From positions 92,551 to 156,550 of the forward strand of contig NZ_DAXW01000004.1 of assembly GCF_002506585.1 (NCBI RefSeq): a stretch of 64,000 bases of DNA, written 5' to 3'. Made by a program: the position numbers and the translations under genes. Below are positions 1 to 8,105 of the stretch, in pieces. Origin of the DNA: Methanoculleus sp. UBA430. Its GTDB lineage: Archaea > Halobacteriota > Methanomicrobia > Methanomicrobiales > Methanoculleaceae. The stretch's first letter is position 1; every line of letters starts with the position of its first letter. A model generated the notes under the pieces. It saw nothing but the letters and a program-made list of their open reading frames with translations. It was not told where the DNA came from and made no database searches.

Positions 1-1126
1 GCGGCGAATTAATAATAATACAGTCCACCGGGCCGTCGAGCCCCTGGAGCGAGGCGACCGGTTTCGCTCCGAACCGCTCGATCTCCGCGGGCGAGAGAAG
101 CGGGTCGTAGCCGTAGACGTCGATATCGAACTCCTTGAGCTCGTGGACCATCTCGCCGGCCGGGCTCTCGCGGGTGTCGGGGACGTTCTCCTTGTAGGTC
201 AGGCCCAGGATGAGGACCTTTGAGTCCCGGATCACCTTGCCGGCCCGGTTCAGCTCCTTGATCGCGATATCGGCGACGTGCCGGGGCATACTGTCGTTGA
301 TCGCGCGGCCGGCCAGGATCACCTGCGGGTGGTAGCCGAGTTCCTCGGCCTTGTAGACGAGGTAGTAGGGGTCGACGGGGATGCAGTGGCCGCCGACGAG
401 GCCGGGGCGGTAGTTGTGGAAGTTCCACTTGGTCCCGGCGGCCTCGAGCACCGCCTTCGTCTCGATCCCCATCCTGCGGAAGATGATCGAGAGCTCGTTC
501 ATCAGGGCGATGTTGATATCGCGCTGGACGTTCTCGATCACCTTCGCCGCCTCGGCGGTCTTGATGTCGCGGGCGACGTAGACGTTGGTCACGAGGCCGT
601 AGAGGGCCGCGAGGTGCTCGGTGGTTGCCGGGTCCATGCCGGCGACGATCTTCGTGATCTTCTCCAGAACGTGCTCGGCGTCGCCCGGGTTGATCCGCTC
701 GGGCGAGTAGCCGACGGAGAAGTCCTTCCCGCAGGTCCTGCCGGAGGCCTCTTCCAGGGTCGGGACCATCACCTCCTCGGTGAGGCCGGGGTAGACGGTC
801 GACTCGAGGACGACGATGGCGCCGTCCTTCATGTGCCGGCCGACGGTCTCGGCGGCCGAGACCACGTAGGAGATGTCGGGGTCTTTCGCCTTCGTCACCG
901 GGGTGGGGACGGCGATGATCACGACGTCGGCCTCAGCGATCCTGGCAGGGTCCGTGGTGGCGAGGACGTTGTTGCCGGGCTCGGCGTTGATCCGGGCGAT
1001 CTTCTTCGCGTCGAGGTCGTAGCCGATTGTCTTCACATGCCGCGAGAACGCGTCGGCGAGAGGGTATCCGACGTATCCCAGGCCGACGACGCAGACGGTT
1101 GTATCCTTGAGTGCTCCCTGAACCAT
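1..1126 (-). CDS. Nucleotide-sugar dehydrogenase (UDP-GlcNAc / UDP-ManNAc 6-dehydrogenase type), 3' end outside window
   Basis: Partial gene, 375 codons visible, running off the left edge. It begins at ATG 1124-1126 (MVQGALKDTTVCVVGLGYVG). The Rossmann motif GLGYVG is at residues 15-20. The family catalytic cysteine lies in GGHCIPVDPYYL, Cys about 248. The visible C-terminal part (LGLTYKENVPDTRESP) is the start of the third, UDP-binding domain. The family (WecC/WbpA/UDP-glucose dehydrogenase) oxidises C6 of a UDP-sugar to a uronate in two NAD-dependent steps. It is the last gene visible of a minus-strand sugar-nucleotide block. The upstream gap (1127-1318) holds a TATA-like AAATATT near 1161-1167. 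The genes for aminotransfer and acetylation upstream suggest UDP-GlcNAc or UDP-ManNAc as substrate rather than UDP-glucose; that is inference. Confidence 0.93.
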   Translation of the reverse strand, partial: MVQGALKDTTVCVVGLGYVGYPLADAFSRHVKTIGYDLDAKKIARINAEPGNNVLATTDPARIAEADVVIIAVPTPVTKAKDPDISYVVSAAETVGRHMKDGAIVVLESTVYPGLTEEVMVPTLEEASGRTCGKDFSVGYSPERINPGDAEHVLEKITKIVAGMDPATTEHLAALYGLVTNVYVARDIKTAEAAKVIENVQRDINIALMNELSIIFRRMGIETKAVLEAAGTKWNFHNYRPGLVGGHCIPVDPYYLVYKAEELGYHPQVILAGRAINDSMPRHVADIAIKELNRAGKVIRDSKVLILGLTYKENVPDTRESPAGEMVHELKEFDIDVYGYDPLLSPAEIERFGAKPVASLQGLDGPVDCIIINSP

Positions 1127-1318
1127 ACTGACGGGTCTCCCGCGAATGTTAGTGGTGTAGAATATTTCCCGGTCTTGCATTTGAAGGCTATGGTTCGTTA
1201 TGCGGGCGCCGGGGAGAAGTCTGGTGGAAACTGTACTTCTGGACTTGAATCTGAGTAAATGGGTCAGGCATCAGGAGTATCCGGGCGGGCGGGTGGGATG
1301 TTGCCGGCGAGACCTCTC

Positions 1319-2251
1319 TTACGCCCGCTCCCGGAACCAGGCCACCGCCTGCCGGAGCCCTTCCTCGACCGGGTACTGCGGGTCGTAGCCGAAGGCCTCC
1401 CGGGCCCGGCTGATATCGGCGAGCGAGTCGCGGATGTCGCCCGCGCGCGGCGCCTCGTAGATGGGCTCGCACCTGGTGCCGGTGAGTTCCATCAGGATCG
1501 ACGCGAGCTCGTTCAGACTGATCCGGCGGCCGCCGGCGACGTTGAAGACCCCGCGGGCGTCGCTCTCCATCGCCCTGATGTTCGCCTGCACCACGTCGGC
1601 GACGAAGGTGAAGTCGCGGGTCTGCTCCCCGTCGCCGTAGATGACCGGGGGCTCGCCGGCAAGCAGCCGGGTGACGAACTTCGGGATCACCGCCGCGTAC
1701 TCGGACTTCGGGTCCTGCCGGGGGCCGAAGACGTTGAAGTAGCGCAGGAAGACCGTCCTGATACCATAAAGGTCCGAGAAGACCTTCCCGTAGCACTCGT
1801 CCGCGAACTTCGTGACGGCGTAGGGGGAGAGCGGGTTTCCGACCATGCCCTCGTGCTTGGGGAGGACCGGGGTGTCGCCGTAGACCGAAGAGGACGACGC
1901 CGCGATGACGGCGGGCACCCCGCAGTCCTTCGCCGCCACGAGGACGTCGAGCGTGCCGGTCACGTTCGCCTCGTTCGAGGCAAGGGGGTCCTTCACCGAC
2001 CGCGGCACCGAGGGGATGGCCGCCTGGTGGAAGATGCCGTCCGCGCCGGGGAAGACCTCCATCAGGAGGTCGAGATCGGTGATGCTCCCCTCGACGAACG
2101 TCACCCGGGGGTGGTCCAGGAGGTGCTCGATGTTCACCCGGCCTGGCACGGTCGCGAAGTTGTCGATGATGACGACGTCATGGTGCTGTGCCAGGGTATC
2201 TGCAAGGTTTGAGCCGATGAACCCGGCCCCGCCGGTGACGATGTAGCGCAT
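1319..2251 (-). CDS. NAD-dependent sugar-nucleotide epimerase/dehydratase (GalE-like extended SDR)
   Basis: 310 aa. The N-terminal NAD-binding motif GGAGFIG is at residues 7-13, a Ser-rich SSSSVYG segment near 119-125, and the catalytic pair in YAVTK at Tyr144 and Lys148. This is the arrangement of UDP-hexose 4-epimerases and related extended SDRs; the exact sugar cannot be read from sequence. A TATA-like CATAAAAAG sits near 2286-2294, about 35 nt before the ATG, so this gene may start its own transcript. It lies between the aminotransferase and the dehydrogenase, consistent with making a modified or C4-epimeric UDP-sugar for surface glycans. Confidence 0.92.
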   Translation of the reverse strand: MRYIVTGGAGFIGSNLADTLAQHHDVVIIDNFATVPGRVNIEHLLDHPRVTFVEGSITDLDLLMEVFPGADGIFHQAAIPSVPRSVKDPLASNEANVTGTLDVLVAAKDCGVPAVIAASSSSVYGDTPVLPKHEGMVGNPLSPYAVTKFADECYGKVFSDLYGIRTVFLRYFNVFGPRQDPKSEYAAVIPKFVTRLLAGEPPVIYGDGEQTRDFTFVADVVQANIRAMESDARGVFNVAGGRRISLNELASILMELTGTRCEPIYEAPRAGDIRDSLADISRAREAFGYDPQYPVEEGLRQAVAWFRERA

Positions 2252-2327
2252 AGCAATGAAGTTTGCCGGGGGTCCGCTTTAGTCTTTTTATGGCTCGATT
2301 GTGAGCGACATGTCCGGGATTAACAGT

Positions 2328-3419
2328 TCACTGCAGTCCTCGGATCACATCGCAGATACAGGCCAGTTCGTCGTCCGTCACCGAGGGGTGGACCGGCAGG
2401 CTCACGACCGATGCCGCAAGGTCGTCTGCGACCGGGCAGGAAGGGTTTTCGCCCTGGTAGACCGGCTGCCGGTTGACAGGGATGGGGTAATGGACGGCGG
2501 TCCCGATCCCCCGCTCGGAAAGAGCGGTCATGAACGCGTCCCTCGAGAGCGGGTAGCCAGCGGGGAGCCTCACCACGTACTGGTGGTAGACGTGCCGGAC
2601 GCCCGGCGCAACGTGAGGAGTGACGAGCCCCGTGCCTGCCAGATGCCGGTCGAGGTAGCGAGCGTTGTAGATCCTCCGCTCGTTGAATCCCTCGACCCGC
2701 TCGACCTGCACGAGGCCGATGGCGGCGGCGATGTTCGTCATCCGGTAGTTGTAGCCGATGACGGTATGGAGGTATTTTTTGCTCTGCCCGTGGTTGATGA
2801 GGAGCCGGACCTTCTCCGCAAGGAGGTCGTCGTCGGTCGTGACCATGCCCCCTTCACCGGTGGTCATGTTCTTCGTCGGGTAGAACGAGAAGCAGCCAAT
2901 GTCGGCGAGGCTCCCCGCCCGCTTCCCGTGATACTCCGCACCGTGTGCCTGGGCCGCGTCCTCGATGAGGACGAGGTCGCGGTCCTCGCAGATCTCGCGG
3001 ACGGCGGCGACGTCGAACGGCTGCCCAAAGAGGTGGACCCCGATGACCGCCCGGGTCTCGGGCCGGATGAGGTTTTCGACCGACTCCGGGTCGATGTTGA
3101 ATGTCGCGGGATCGACGTCTGCAAAAAGCGGCGTCGCCCCGCACATCGAGACCGCGGACGCCGTCGCAAAGAACGTGAACGCCGGCACGACCACCGAGTT
3201 CCCCGGCCCGACGCCGGCGACAAGGAGGGCCGCATGGAGCGCCGTCGTCCCTGAGTTGACGCCAATCCCGTGGGCAGCACCGCAGTACTCCGCAAACCGC
3301 GACTCAAACTCCGTGACGACCGATCCCTGGGCCAGCATCCCCGACCGCATCACGCGGGCGACGGCCTCGACCTCCTCCTCCCCGACGAGCGGTCGGGCGA
3401 TGGGGATCTTCACCGGCAC
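2328..3419 (-). CDS. DegT/DnrJ/EryC1-family PLP-dependent sugar aminotransferase
   Basis: 363 aa, full family length. The fold-type I signature is clear: Asp154 in LIEDAAQAHG contacts the PLP ring nitrogen, and Lys183 in FSFYPTKNMTTGEGG is the Schiff-base lysine. These enzymes transfer an amino group from glutamate to a 3- or 4-keto UDP/dTDP-sugar. Its start overlaps the acyltransferase stop by 10 nt, implying co-transcription and consecutive reactions: amination here, then N-acylation by the neighbour. With a uronate-forming dehydrogenase nearby, a WbpE-like role (3-amino-UDP-GlcNAcA) is a reasonable guess. The C3 oxidase of that pathway (WbpB) is not in the window. Confidence 0.93.
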   Translation of the reverse strand: MPVKIPIARPLVGEEEVEAVARVMRSGMLAQGSVVTEFESRFAEYCGAAHGIGVNSGTTALHAALLVAGVGPGNSVVVPAFTFFATASAVSMCGATPLFADVDPATFNIDPESVENLIRPETRAVIGVHLFGQPFDVAAVREICEDRDLVLIEDAAQAHGAEYHGKRAGSLADIGCFSFYPTKNMTTGEGGMVTTDDDLLAEKVRLLINHGQSKKYLHTVIGYNYRMTNIAAAIGLVQVERVEGFNERRIYNARYLDRHLAGTGLVTPHVAPGVRHVYHQYVVRLPAGYPLSRDAFMTALSERGIGTAVHYPIPVNRQPVYQGENPSCPVADDLAASVVSLPVHPSVTDDELACICDVIRGLQ

Positions 3420-4009
3420 CGCCTTGCCTCCGCGGGCAGCGGCCGGAACCGTGCCGGCGCACCGACCGCGAGCACCCCCGGTGGGACGTCCTTTGTCACC
3501 ACCGCACCGGCGGCGACGAACGCTCCCTCGCCGACGACGACGCCGGGGAGGATCGTCGCGTTCGCACCGATGACGGCGTCGTCCCCGATCACCGGACCGC
3601 GGAGAGACTCGTGGGGGCCCGGGGGGTAGCGGTCGTTTGTCAGCACGGCGTTCGGGCCGACAAAGACCCGGTTGCCGATCCGGGCGCCGGTAGGAATATA
3701 GACCAGGCTCTGGAGGCGGACATCGTCACCGATCGTGCAGTCACCCTCGACCACCGCCGCCGTCCCGATCGCGACGCGGTCCCCGATGGTCGTCTTCTCG
3801 CGGATCAACACATTATGGCCGGTCTGGAACTCCTCGCCGATCGTCACGTCGCAGTAGACGATGGTCCCCGACCGGAGGACCGCGTTCCTCCCGATGGTGG
3901 CACCCGGGTAGCCTTTCTCGCCGATCCGGTCGCGGGACGGAAACCCGATGGTCACCGGCTCGAATATCACCGCCCCCTCGCCGAGGGCGTTACGTCCATA
4001 TTCTATCAT
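3410..4009 (-). CDS. Left-handed beta-helix (hexapeptide) sugar O/N-acyltransferase, WbpD-like
   Basis: 199 aa, almost wholly hexapeptide repeats of the [LIV]-G-x4 type, for example IGRNAVLRSGTIVY, IGDRVAIGTAAVV and IGDDAVIGANATILPGVVVGEGA, which build a trimeric left-handed beta-helix. The asparagine-bearing loop NDRYPPG and the terminal KDVPPGVLAVGAPAR are typical of serine acetyltransferase-like sugar acyltransferases such as WbpD/WlbB. It overlaps glmS upstream by 4 nt (ATGA) and the aminotransferase downstream by 10 nt. The likely role is acetyl-CoA-dependent N-acetylation of the amino sugar made by the neighbour. Confidence 0.9.
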   Translation of the reverse strand: MIEYGRNALGEGAVIFEPVTIGFPSRDRIGEKGYPGATIGRNAVLRSGTIVYCDVTIGEEFQTGHNVLIREKTTIGDRVAIGTAAVVEGDCTIGDDVRLQSLVYIPTGARIGNRVFVGPNAVLTNDRYPPGPHESLRGPVIGDDAVIGANATILPGVVVGEGAFVAAGAVVTKDVPPGVLAVGAPARFRPLPAEARRCR

Positions 4010-5745
4010 TCAACGGTCACGCTCTTTGCCAGGTTCCGCGGTTTGTCGACGTCCCGCTGCAACGCGCATGCCGTGTGGTAAGCGAGCAGCTGGAGGGTGA
4101 CCGACGCGGTCAGCACCTGCACCAGAAGGTGTGTGTTCGGGATGGGGATGAAGATGTCCGTTATCTCAGCGAGCTCCGTATCGCCGGCAACGCCGAGCGC
4201 GATGACCGGGGCTTTGCGGGCTTTCATCTCCTTGATGTTCGAAGCCATAACATCGTAGGTCGGTCCGGGGGTGCAGATGGCGACCACCGGCGTCTCCTCC
4301 GTGAGGAGGGCGAACGGCCCGTGCTTGAGTTCTCCCGCCGCATACCCCTCGGCGTGGACGTAACTGATCTCCTTCATCTTCAAGGCGCCCTCCATCGAGA
4401 CCGGATAGAACGCCCCTCTTCCCACGAAGAAGACGTGCTCGGCCTTTGAACAGAGGGTGACCGCCTCCTTGATCTCGCCGAGGAGAACATCGCTGATAGC
4501 GAGGTGCGCATGAGAGAGGACATCGTCGAAGACGCCCTCGCACCGGGCGTTGAGGATCTGCATCAACGCAGCAAGCTGCGCCGTGTAGGACTTGGTTGCG
4601 GCGACGCCGATCTCAGGGCCGGCCCGCATAAGCAGGGTCTCGTCTGCGATACGGGTGACCGTGCTCCCCTGCATGTTGGTGATGGCAAGCGTGGGGCAGT
4701 TGCGAGCTTTCGCCATCTTTAAGGCGGCGATCGTATCCGCGGTCTCTCCTGACTGGGAGACCGCGATCACGAGACCGTGGAGGGGCGGGGTGAAGTACTT
4801 GAACTCCGACCCCATCTCGACCCGCACCGGTATACAGCAGAGCGATTCCGCCAGGTACTTGAAGATCAGGGCGGTGTGATACGACGTCCCGCACGCAACG
4901 AGGGTGATATCGTCGACCTCCGTGACCATCTGCCGCACCTTATCGTCGATACCGGCCCGGATGGTCTCGTAGAAGGACTGGGGCTGCTCGTAGATCTCCT
5001 TTAACATATAGTGAGCGAACCCACCCTTCCGGGTATCCTCGACGCACCAGTTAATCAGTTCGACCGGGCGCTCCACCTTCTCGCCACCATGAAAGATGGT
5101 GAAACTGCCGGGCCTGATGTCGGCGACGTCGCCGTCTTCCAGGTAGATAACGCGCTCGGTGTACTCGAGGAGCGGCGTCATATCCGAGGCAGCAAAGACC
5201 TCGGCATCGCCGATGCCGAGAACGAGCGGGCTCGCGTCGCGGGCGGCGACGATCCTCTGCGTATTCTCCGCGATCGCGAGGAGGGCATAGGAACCTTTGA
5301 GCAGGGGGAGGGTCGCGTTGACCGCACTGAGGAGGTCTCCGTCGTAGTGCTCCTCGATGAGGTGGGCGATCACCTCGGTATCGGTCTCGGACCGAAACGT
5401 GTGGCCGCGCCCTTCGAGCTGTCGTTTCAGTTCTCTGTAGTTCTCGATGACCCCGTTATGCACCACGGCGATCTTATCCATGCAATCCGTATGTGGGTGG
5501 GCGTTGATGTCGTTGGGTTCGCCGTGCGTGGCCCACCGGGTGTGTCCGATCCCCGTGCACCCGTGCAGATCGGCGGCCCCGGCCTCGCCGTCCGAGATTC
5601 GGCCCGTCTTCTTGTAGACCTCGATCGCGCTCCCGACCGTTGCGAGCCCAAACGAGTCGTAGCCCCGGTACTCTAGCCGCTTCAATCCCTGGATCAGGAT
5701 TGGTGTCGCCTCCCGTCTACCGATGTAGCCGACAATTCCGCACAT
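4006..5745 (-). CDS. glmS: Glutamine--fructose-6-phosphate aminotransferase (isomerizing)
   Basis: 579 aa. The sequence starts MCGIVGYIG, so Cys2 becomes the N-terminal nucleophile of the class II glutaminase domain (about residues 2-215). Two SIS sugar-isomerase domains follow (about 265-400 and 430-570), with SQSGETADT typical of the phosphosugar-binding loop. The protein ends in the characteristic NLAKSVTVE tail. It converts fructose-6-P and glutamine to glucosamine-6-P, the entry step of UDP-GlcNAc synthesis. It starts one base before the stop of the upstream nucleotidylyltransferase and overlaps the acyltransferase by 4 nt. Confidence 0.98.
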   Translation of the reverse strand: MCGIVGYIGRREATPILIQGLKRLEYRGYDSFGLATVGSAIEVYKKTGRISDGEAGAADLHGCTGIGHTRWATHGEPNDINAHPHTDCMDKIAVVHNGVIENYRELKRQLEGRGHTFRSETDTEVIAHLIEEHYDGDLLSAVNATLPLLKGSYALLAIAENTQRIVAARDASPLVLGIGDAEVFAASDMTPLLEYTERVIYLEDGDVADIRPGSFTIFHGGEKVERPVELINWCVEDTRKGGFAHYMLKEIYEQPQSFYETIRAGIDDKVRQMVTEVDDITLVACGTSYHTALIFKYLAESLCCIPVRVEMGSEFKYFTPPLHGLVIAVSQSGETADTIAALKMAKARNCPTLAITNMQGSTVTRIADETLLMRAGPEIGVAATKSYTAQLAALMQILNARCEGVFDDVLSHAHLAISDVLLGEIKEAVTLCSKAEHVFFVGRGAFYPVSMEGALKMKEISYVHAEGYAAGELKHGPFALLTEETPVVAICTPGPTYDVMASNIKEMKARKAPVIALGVAGDTELAEITDIFIPIPNTHLLVQVLTASVTLQLLAYHTACALQRDVDKPRNLAKSVTVE

Positions 5746-6897
5746 CTACATCACCCGGGTGGCGTCCTCGATGAGACCACTCACTGTCTTCCCCTCCTCG
5801 ATGATAACATTGTTACCTGCAATACAGTTTTTAAATGTTGTGAATGGTGCCGCACGGACCCCTTCACCGAGGACTGCGCCGAACTCCTCCTTCTGGACCC
5901 GGCCCCCGACCTCAATGAAACTCGCCGACGGGTAGGTGGTGGTGTGGTCGGCGAGGATGCACCCCTGGCCGAAAACCGCCGAGACGATCCGCGAGTGTGA
6001 CCCGATCTTGACGTCGCCCATGATGAGGGAGTCGGCGACGTAGGTGAACGGCTCAAGCACCACCCTATCGCCGATGCTCACGTCCGGCATGATGACGCAG
6101 TTCGGGCCGATGTTGCAGTTGTTTCCGATGGTGACGGGACCGTAGATCACGGTGTTCGGGCCGACGGTCGTCCCGGCGCCGATATGCACGGTGCCCCGGC
6201 GGATGACGGATGCGTCGACCATCCCGCCGATCTCGGGCGTGATCCCCCTGAGCATCCGGCTGTTGAGCTTCAGGAGGTCCCAGGGATAGATGGCATCCTG
6301 CCAGTCGTCCGCCGGGATCGCCCGTATCCGCTTGCCCGTCGCGATCATGGCGGCGAGGGCGTCGGGGATCTCGGTTGTATGGAGGTAGGAGAAGACATCG
6401 GGTGTGAACGAGTAGATCCCGGTCGATACCGTGAACGTCGGGGCATCCTCGGGCTTTTCGATGATCTCGCGGACGAGACCGTTCCTGATCACCACGACCC
6501 CGAAGTTCGAGGGGTTCGGGTGCTCGGCGACGAGCATGGCGTTCCGCTCCCTCTTGATCCGGGCTATCGACTCCGCGTTGATGTAGTTGTCGCCGGGGAG
6601 GACCAGAAAGTCGTCCGTGATCTCGGTCTGGGCCGCCCGGAGGGCGTCGGCGGTGCCGAGCTGCCGCTCCTGCACGGCGACCTGGATGGGGGCGTCGAGC
6701 CTGTTCAAGTGCCGGATGACGTCCTCCTTGCGGTAGCCGACCACCACCACGATGTCCCGGATCCCGTTCTCGAGGAGGGCGTCGATGACGTACTCGATGA
6801 TCGGCCGGTTCGCGACCGGAAGCATGGCTTTGGGCTTGCTCCGGGTCAGCGGCCGGAGGCGGCTCCCTTCTCCCGCTGCTAAAATGACTGCCTGCAT
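5746..6897 (-). CDS. Bifunctional sugar-1-phosphate nucleotidylyltransferase/acetyltransferase (GlmU-like), copy 1
   Basis: 383 aa from the second of two adjacent ATGs. The first (6898-6900) directly abuts the GGTGAT ribosome-binding sequence, so the second has better spacing. Residues 1-230 form the nucleotidyltransferase domain (VILAAGEGSRLRPLT, then KPKAMLPVANRPIIEY). The C-terminal third is a left-handed beta-helix (VGPNTVIYGPVTIGNNCNIG). This is the archaeal GlmU layout known from Methanocaldococcus MJ1101: glucosamine-1-P acetylation plus uridylylation. Its SD overlaps the stop codon of copy 2, so the two copies are translationally linked. Which copy is the true GlmU, and whether the other handles glucose-1-P or another sugar, cannot be decided here. 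Confidence 0.92.
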   Translation of the reverse strand: MQAVILAAGEGSRLRPLTRSKPKAMLPVANRPIIEYVIDALLENGIRDIVVVVGYRKEDVIRHLNRLDAPIQVAVQERQLGTADALRAAQTEITDDFLVLPGDNYINAESIARIKRERNAMLVAEHPNPSNFGVVVIRNGLVREIIEKPEDAPTFTVSTGIYSFTPDVFSYLHTTEIPDALAAMIATGKRIRAIPADDWQDAIYPWDLLKLNSRMLRGITPEIGGMVDASVIRRGTVHIGAGTTVGPNTVIYGPVTIGNNCNIGPNCVIMPDVSIGDRVVLEPFTYVADSLIMGDVKIGSHSRIVSAVFGQGCILADHTTTYPSASFIEVGGRVQKEEFGAVLGEGVRAAPFTTFKNCIAGNNVIIEEGKTVSGLIEDATRVM

Positions 6898-6901
6898 CAT
6901 A

Positions 6902-8101
6902 TCACCTGATGATCGATCCTTCCTCGATACATCCCTCTACGAGGGAGTGGGGGGCGATCCTCGCATTGCTACCGATGAGGCTCCCGACGTTGACCGAGCA
7001 GTTGATCCCGAAGAGGACGTTGTCGCCGATGATGGCGCCGAACTTCCGCCGGCCGGTCGTCTTCCCGCAGACCTTCACCGGCCCGTTATCGTGCCGGAGG
7101 TTTGCGACCTTGGTGCCCGCCCCGAAATTGCACCCGCTTCCGACGATGCTGTCGCCGATGTAGTTGAAGTGCGGGACCTTCGTCCCCGGCATGATGATGG
7201 AGTTCTTGATCTCGGTCGAGTGCCCGATGTGGCAGCCGTCGCCGATAGCAGTCGAGCCCCGGATGTAAGCGTGGGGGCCGATGACGCAGTTCTCGCCGAT
7301 GGTGCAGGCTCCCTCGATGTAGGTCCCGGCCCGGATCACCGTTCCTTTCCCGATGCTGACCCCCTCCGGGATGGTGCACCCGTCTTCGACGGTACCGCAC
7401 TGTTCGTGGTGCATCGAGGAGAGGAGCGCTTCGTTTGCATCCAGGAGGTCCCACGGTTGTCCGACGTCGAGCCAGTAATCCAGCGGGTATCCGGTGAGCG
7501 TCCCGTCCCTGATGTAGGTCTCGAGGGCATCGGTCAGTTCGAACTCCCCGCGGCCGGAGACTTTAATCCCGGTCAGGAGGTCAAAGATGCCGGGGTCAAA
7601 GAGGTAGGCACCAGCGTTGATCAGGTTGCTCTTGGGGTGCTCCGACTTCTCCTCGAGACCGGTGATACGGCTCCCTTCCACGGTCACCACGCCATAGTCC
7701 TGTGGGTGGTCCGTCTCGTGGATCCCGACGCACGGGGCACTCCCCCGGCAGAGTTCCCTGATATCGTCCTTCTTGAGGACCATGTCGCCGTTTAAGAGGA
7801 GGAACCGGTCGTTGACCATTCCTGCCGTAGCCCGCAGGGCGTCTGCGGTACCGAGCTGGTGCCGCTGGGTCACGTAGGTTATCTTCACCCCGAGGGCGCT
7901 GCCGTCCCCGAAGTGGTTCCGAATCTCCCGCTCGAAGTAGCCGACGACGAAGATGAAGTCGGTGATCCCCGCATCGCGGGCCGCGATAACCAGGTGTTCC
8001 ATCATCGGGCGGTTGGCGATAGGGAGCATCACCTTCGGGCGCCGGGCGGTCAGCGGGCGCATCCGTTTCCCCTCTCCTGCTGCAAGTACGACACACTGCA
8101 T
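6902..8101 (-). CDS. Bifunctional sugar-1-phosphate nucleotidylyltransferase/acetyltransferase (GlmU-like), copy 2
   Basis: 399 aa, a paralogue of the gene just downstream. It starts MQCVVLAAGEGKRMRPLTARRP, with the pyrophosphorylase signature and KVMLPIANRPMMEH lysine. Residues about 250-395 are hexapeptide repeats (TIGENCVIGPHAYIRGSTAIGDGCHIG) ending in GSLIGSNARIAPHSLVEG. A GGAG motif lies 7 nt before the ATG, and the glmM stop lies 4 nt upstream. Between glmM and glmS it fits uridylyl/acetyl transfer on glucosamine-1-P, as in MJ1101-type enzymes. A tandem duplication with subfunctionalisation is the simplest explanation for two adjacent copies; this is inference. Confidence 0.92.
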   Translation of the reverse strand: MQCVVLAAGEGKRMRPLTARRPKVMLPIANRPMMEHLVIAARDAGITDFIFVVGYFEREIRNHFGDGSALGVKITYVTQRHQLGTADALRATAGMVNDRFLLLNGDMVLKKDDIRELCRGSAPCVGIHETDHPQDYGVVTVEGSRITGLEEKSEHPKSNLINAGAYLFDPGIFDLLTGIKVSGRGEFELTDALETYIRDGTLTGYPLDYWLDVGQPWDLLDANEALLSSMHHEQCGTVEDGCTIPEGVSIGKGTVIRAGTYIEGACTIGENCVIGPHAYIRGSTAIGDGCHIGHSTEIKNSIIMPGTKVPHFNYIGDSIVGSGCNFGAGTKVANLRHDNGPVKVCGKTTGRRKFGAIIGDNVLFGINCSVNVGSLIGSNARIAPHSLVEGCIEEGSIIR

Positions 8102-8105
8102 AGAC

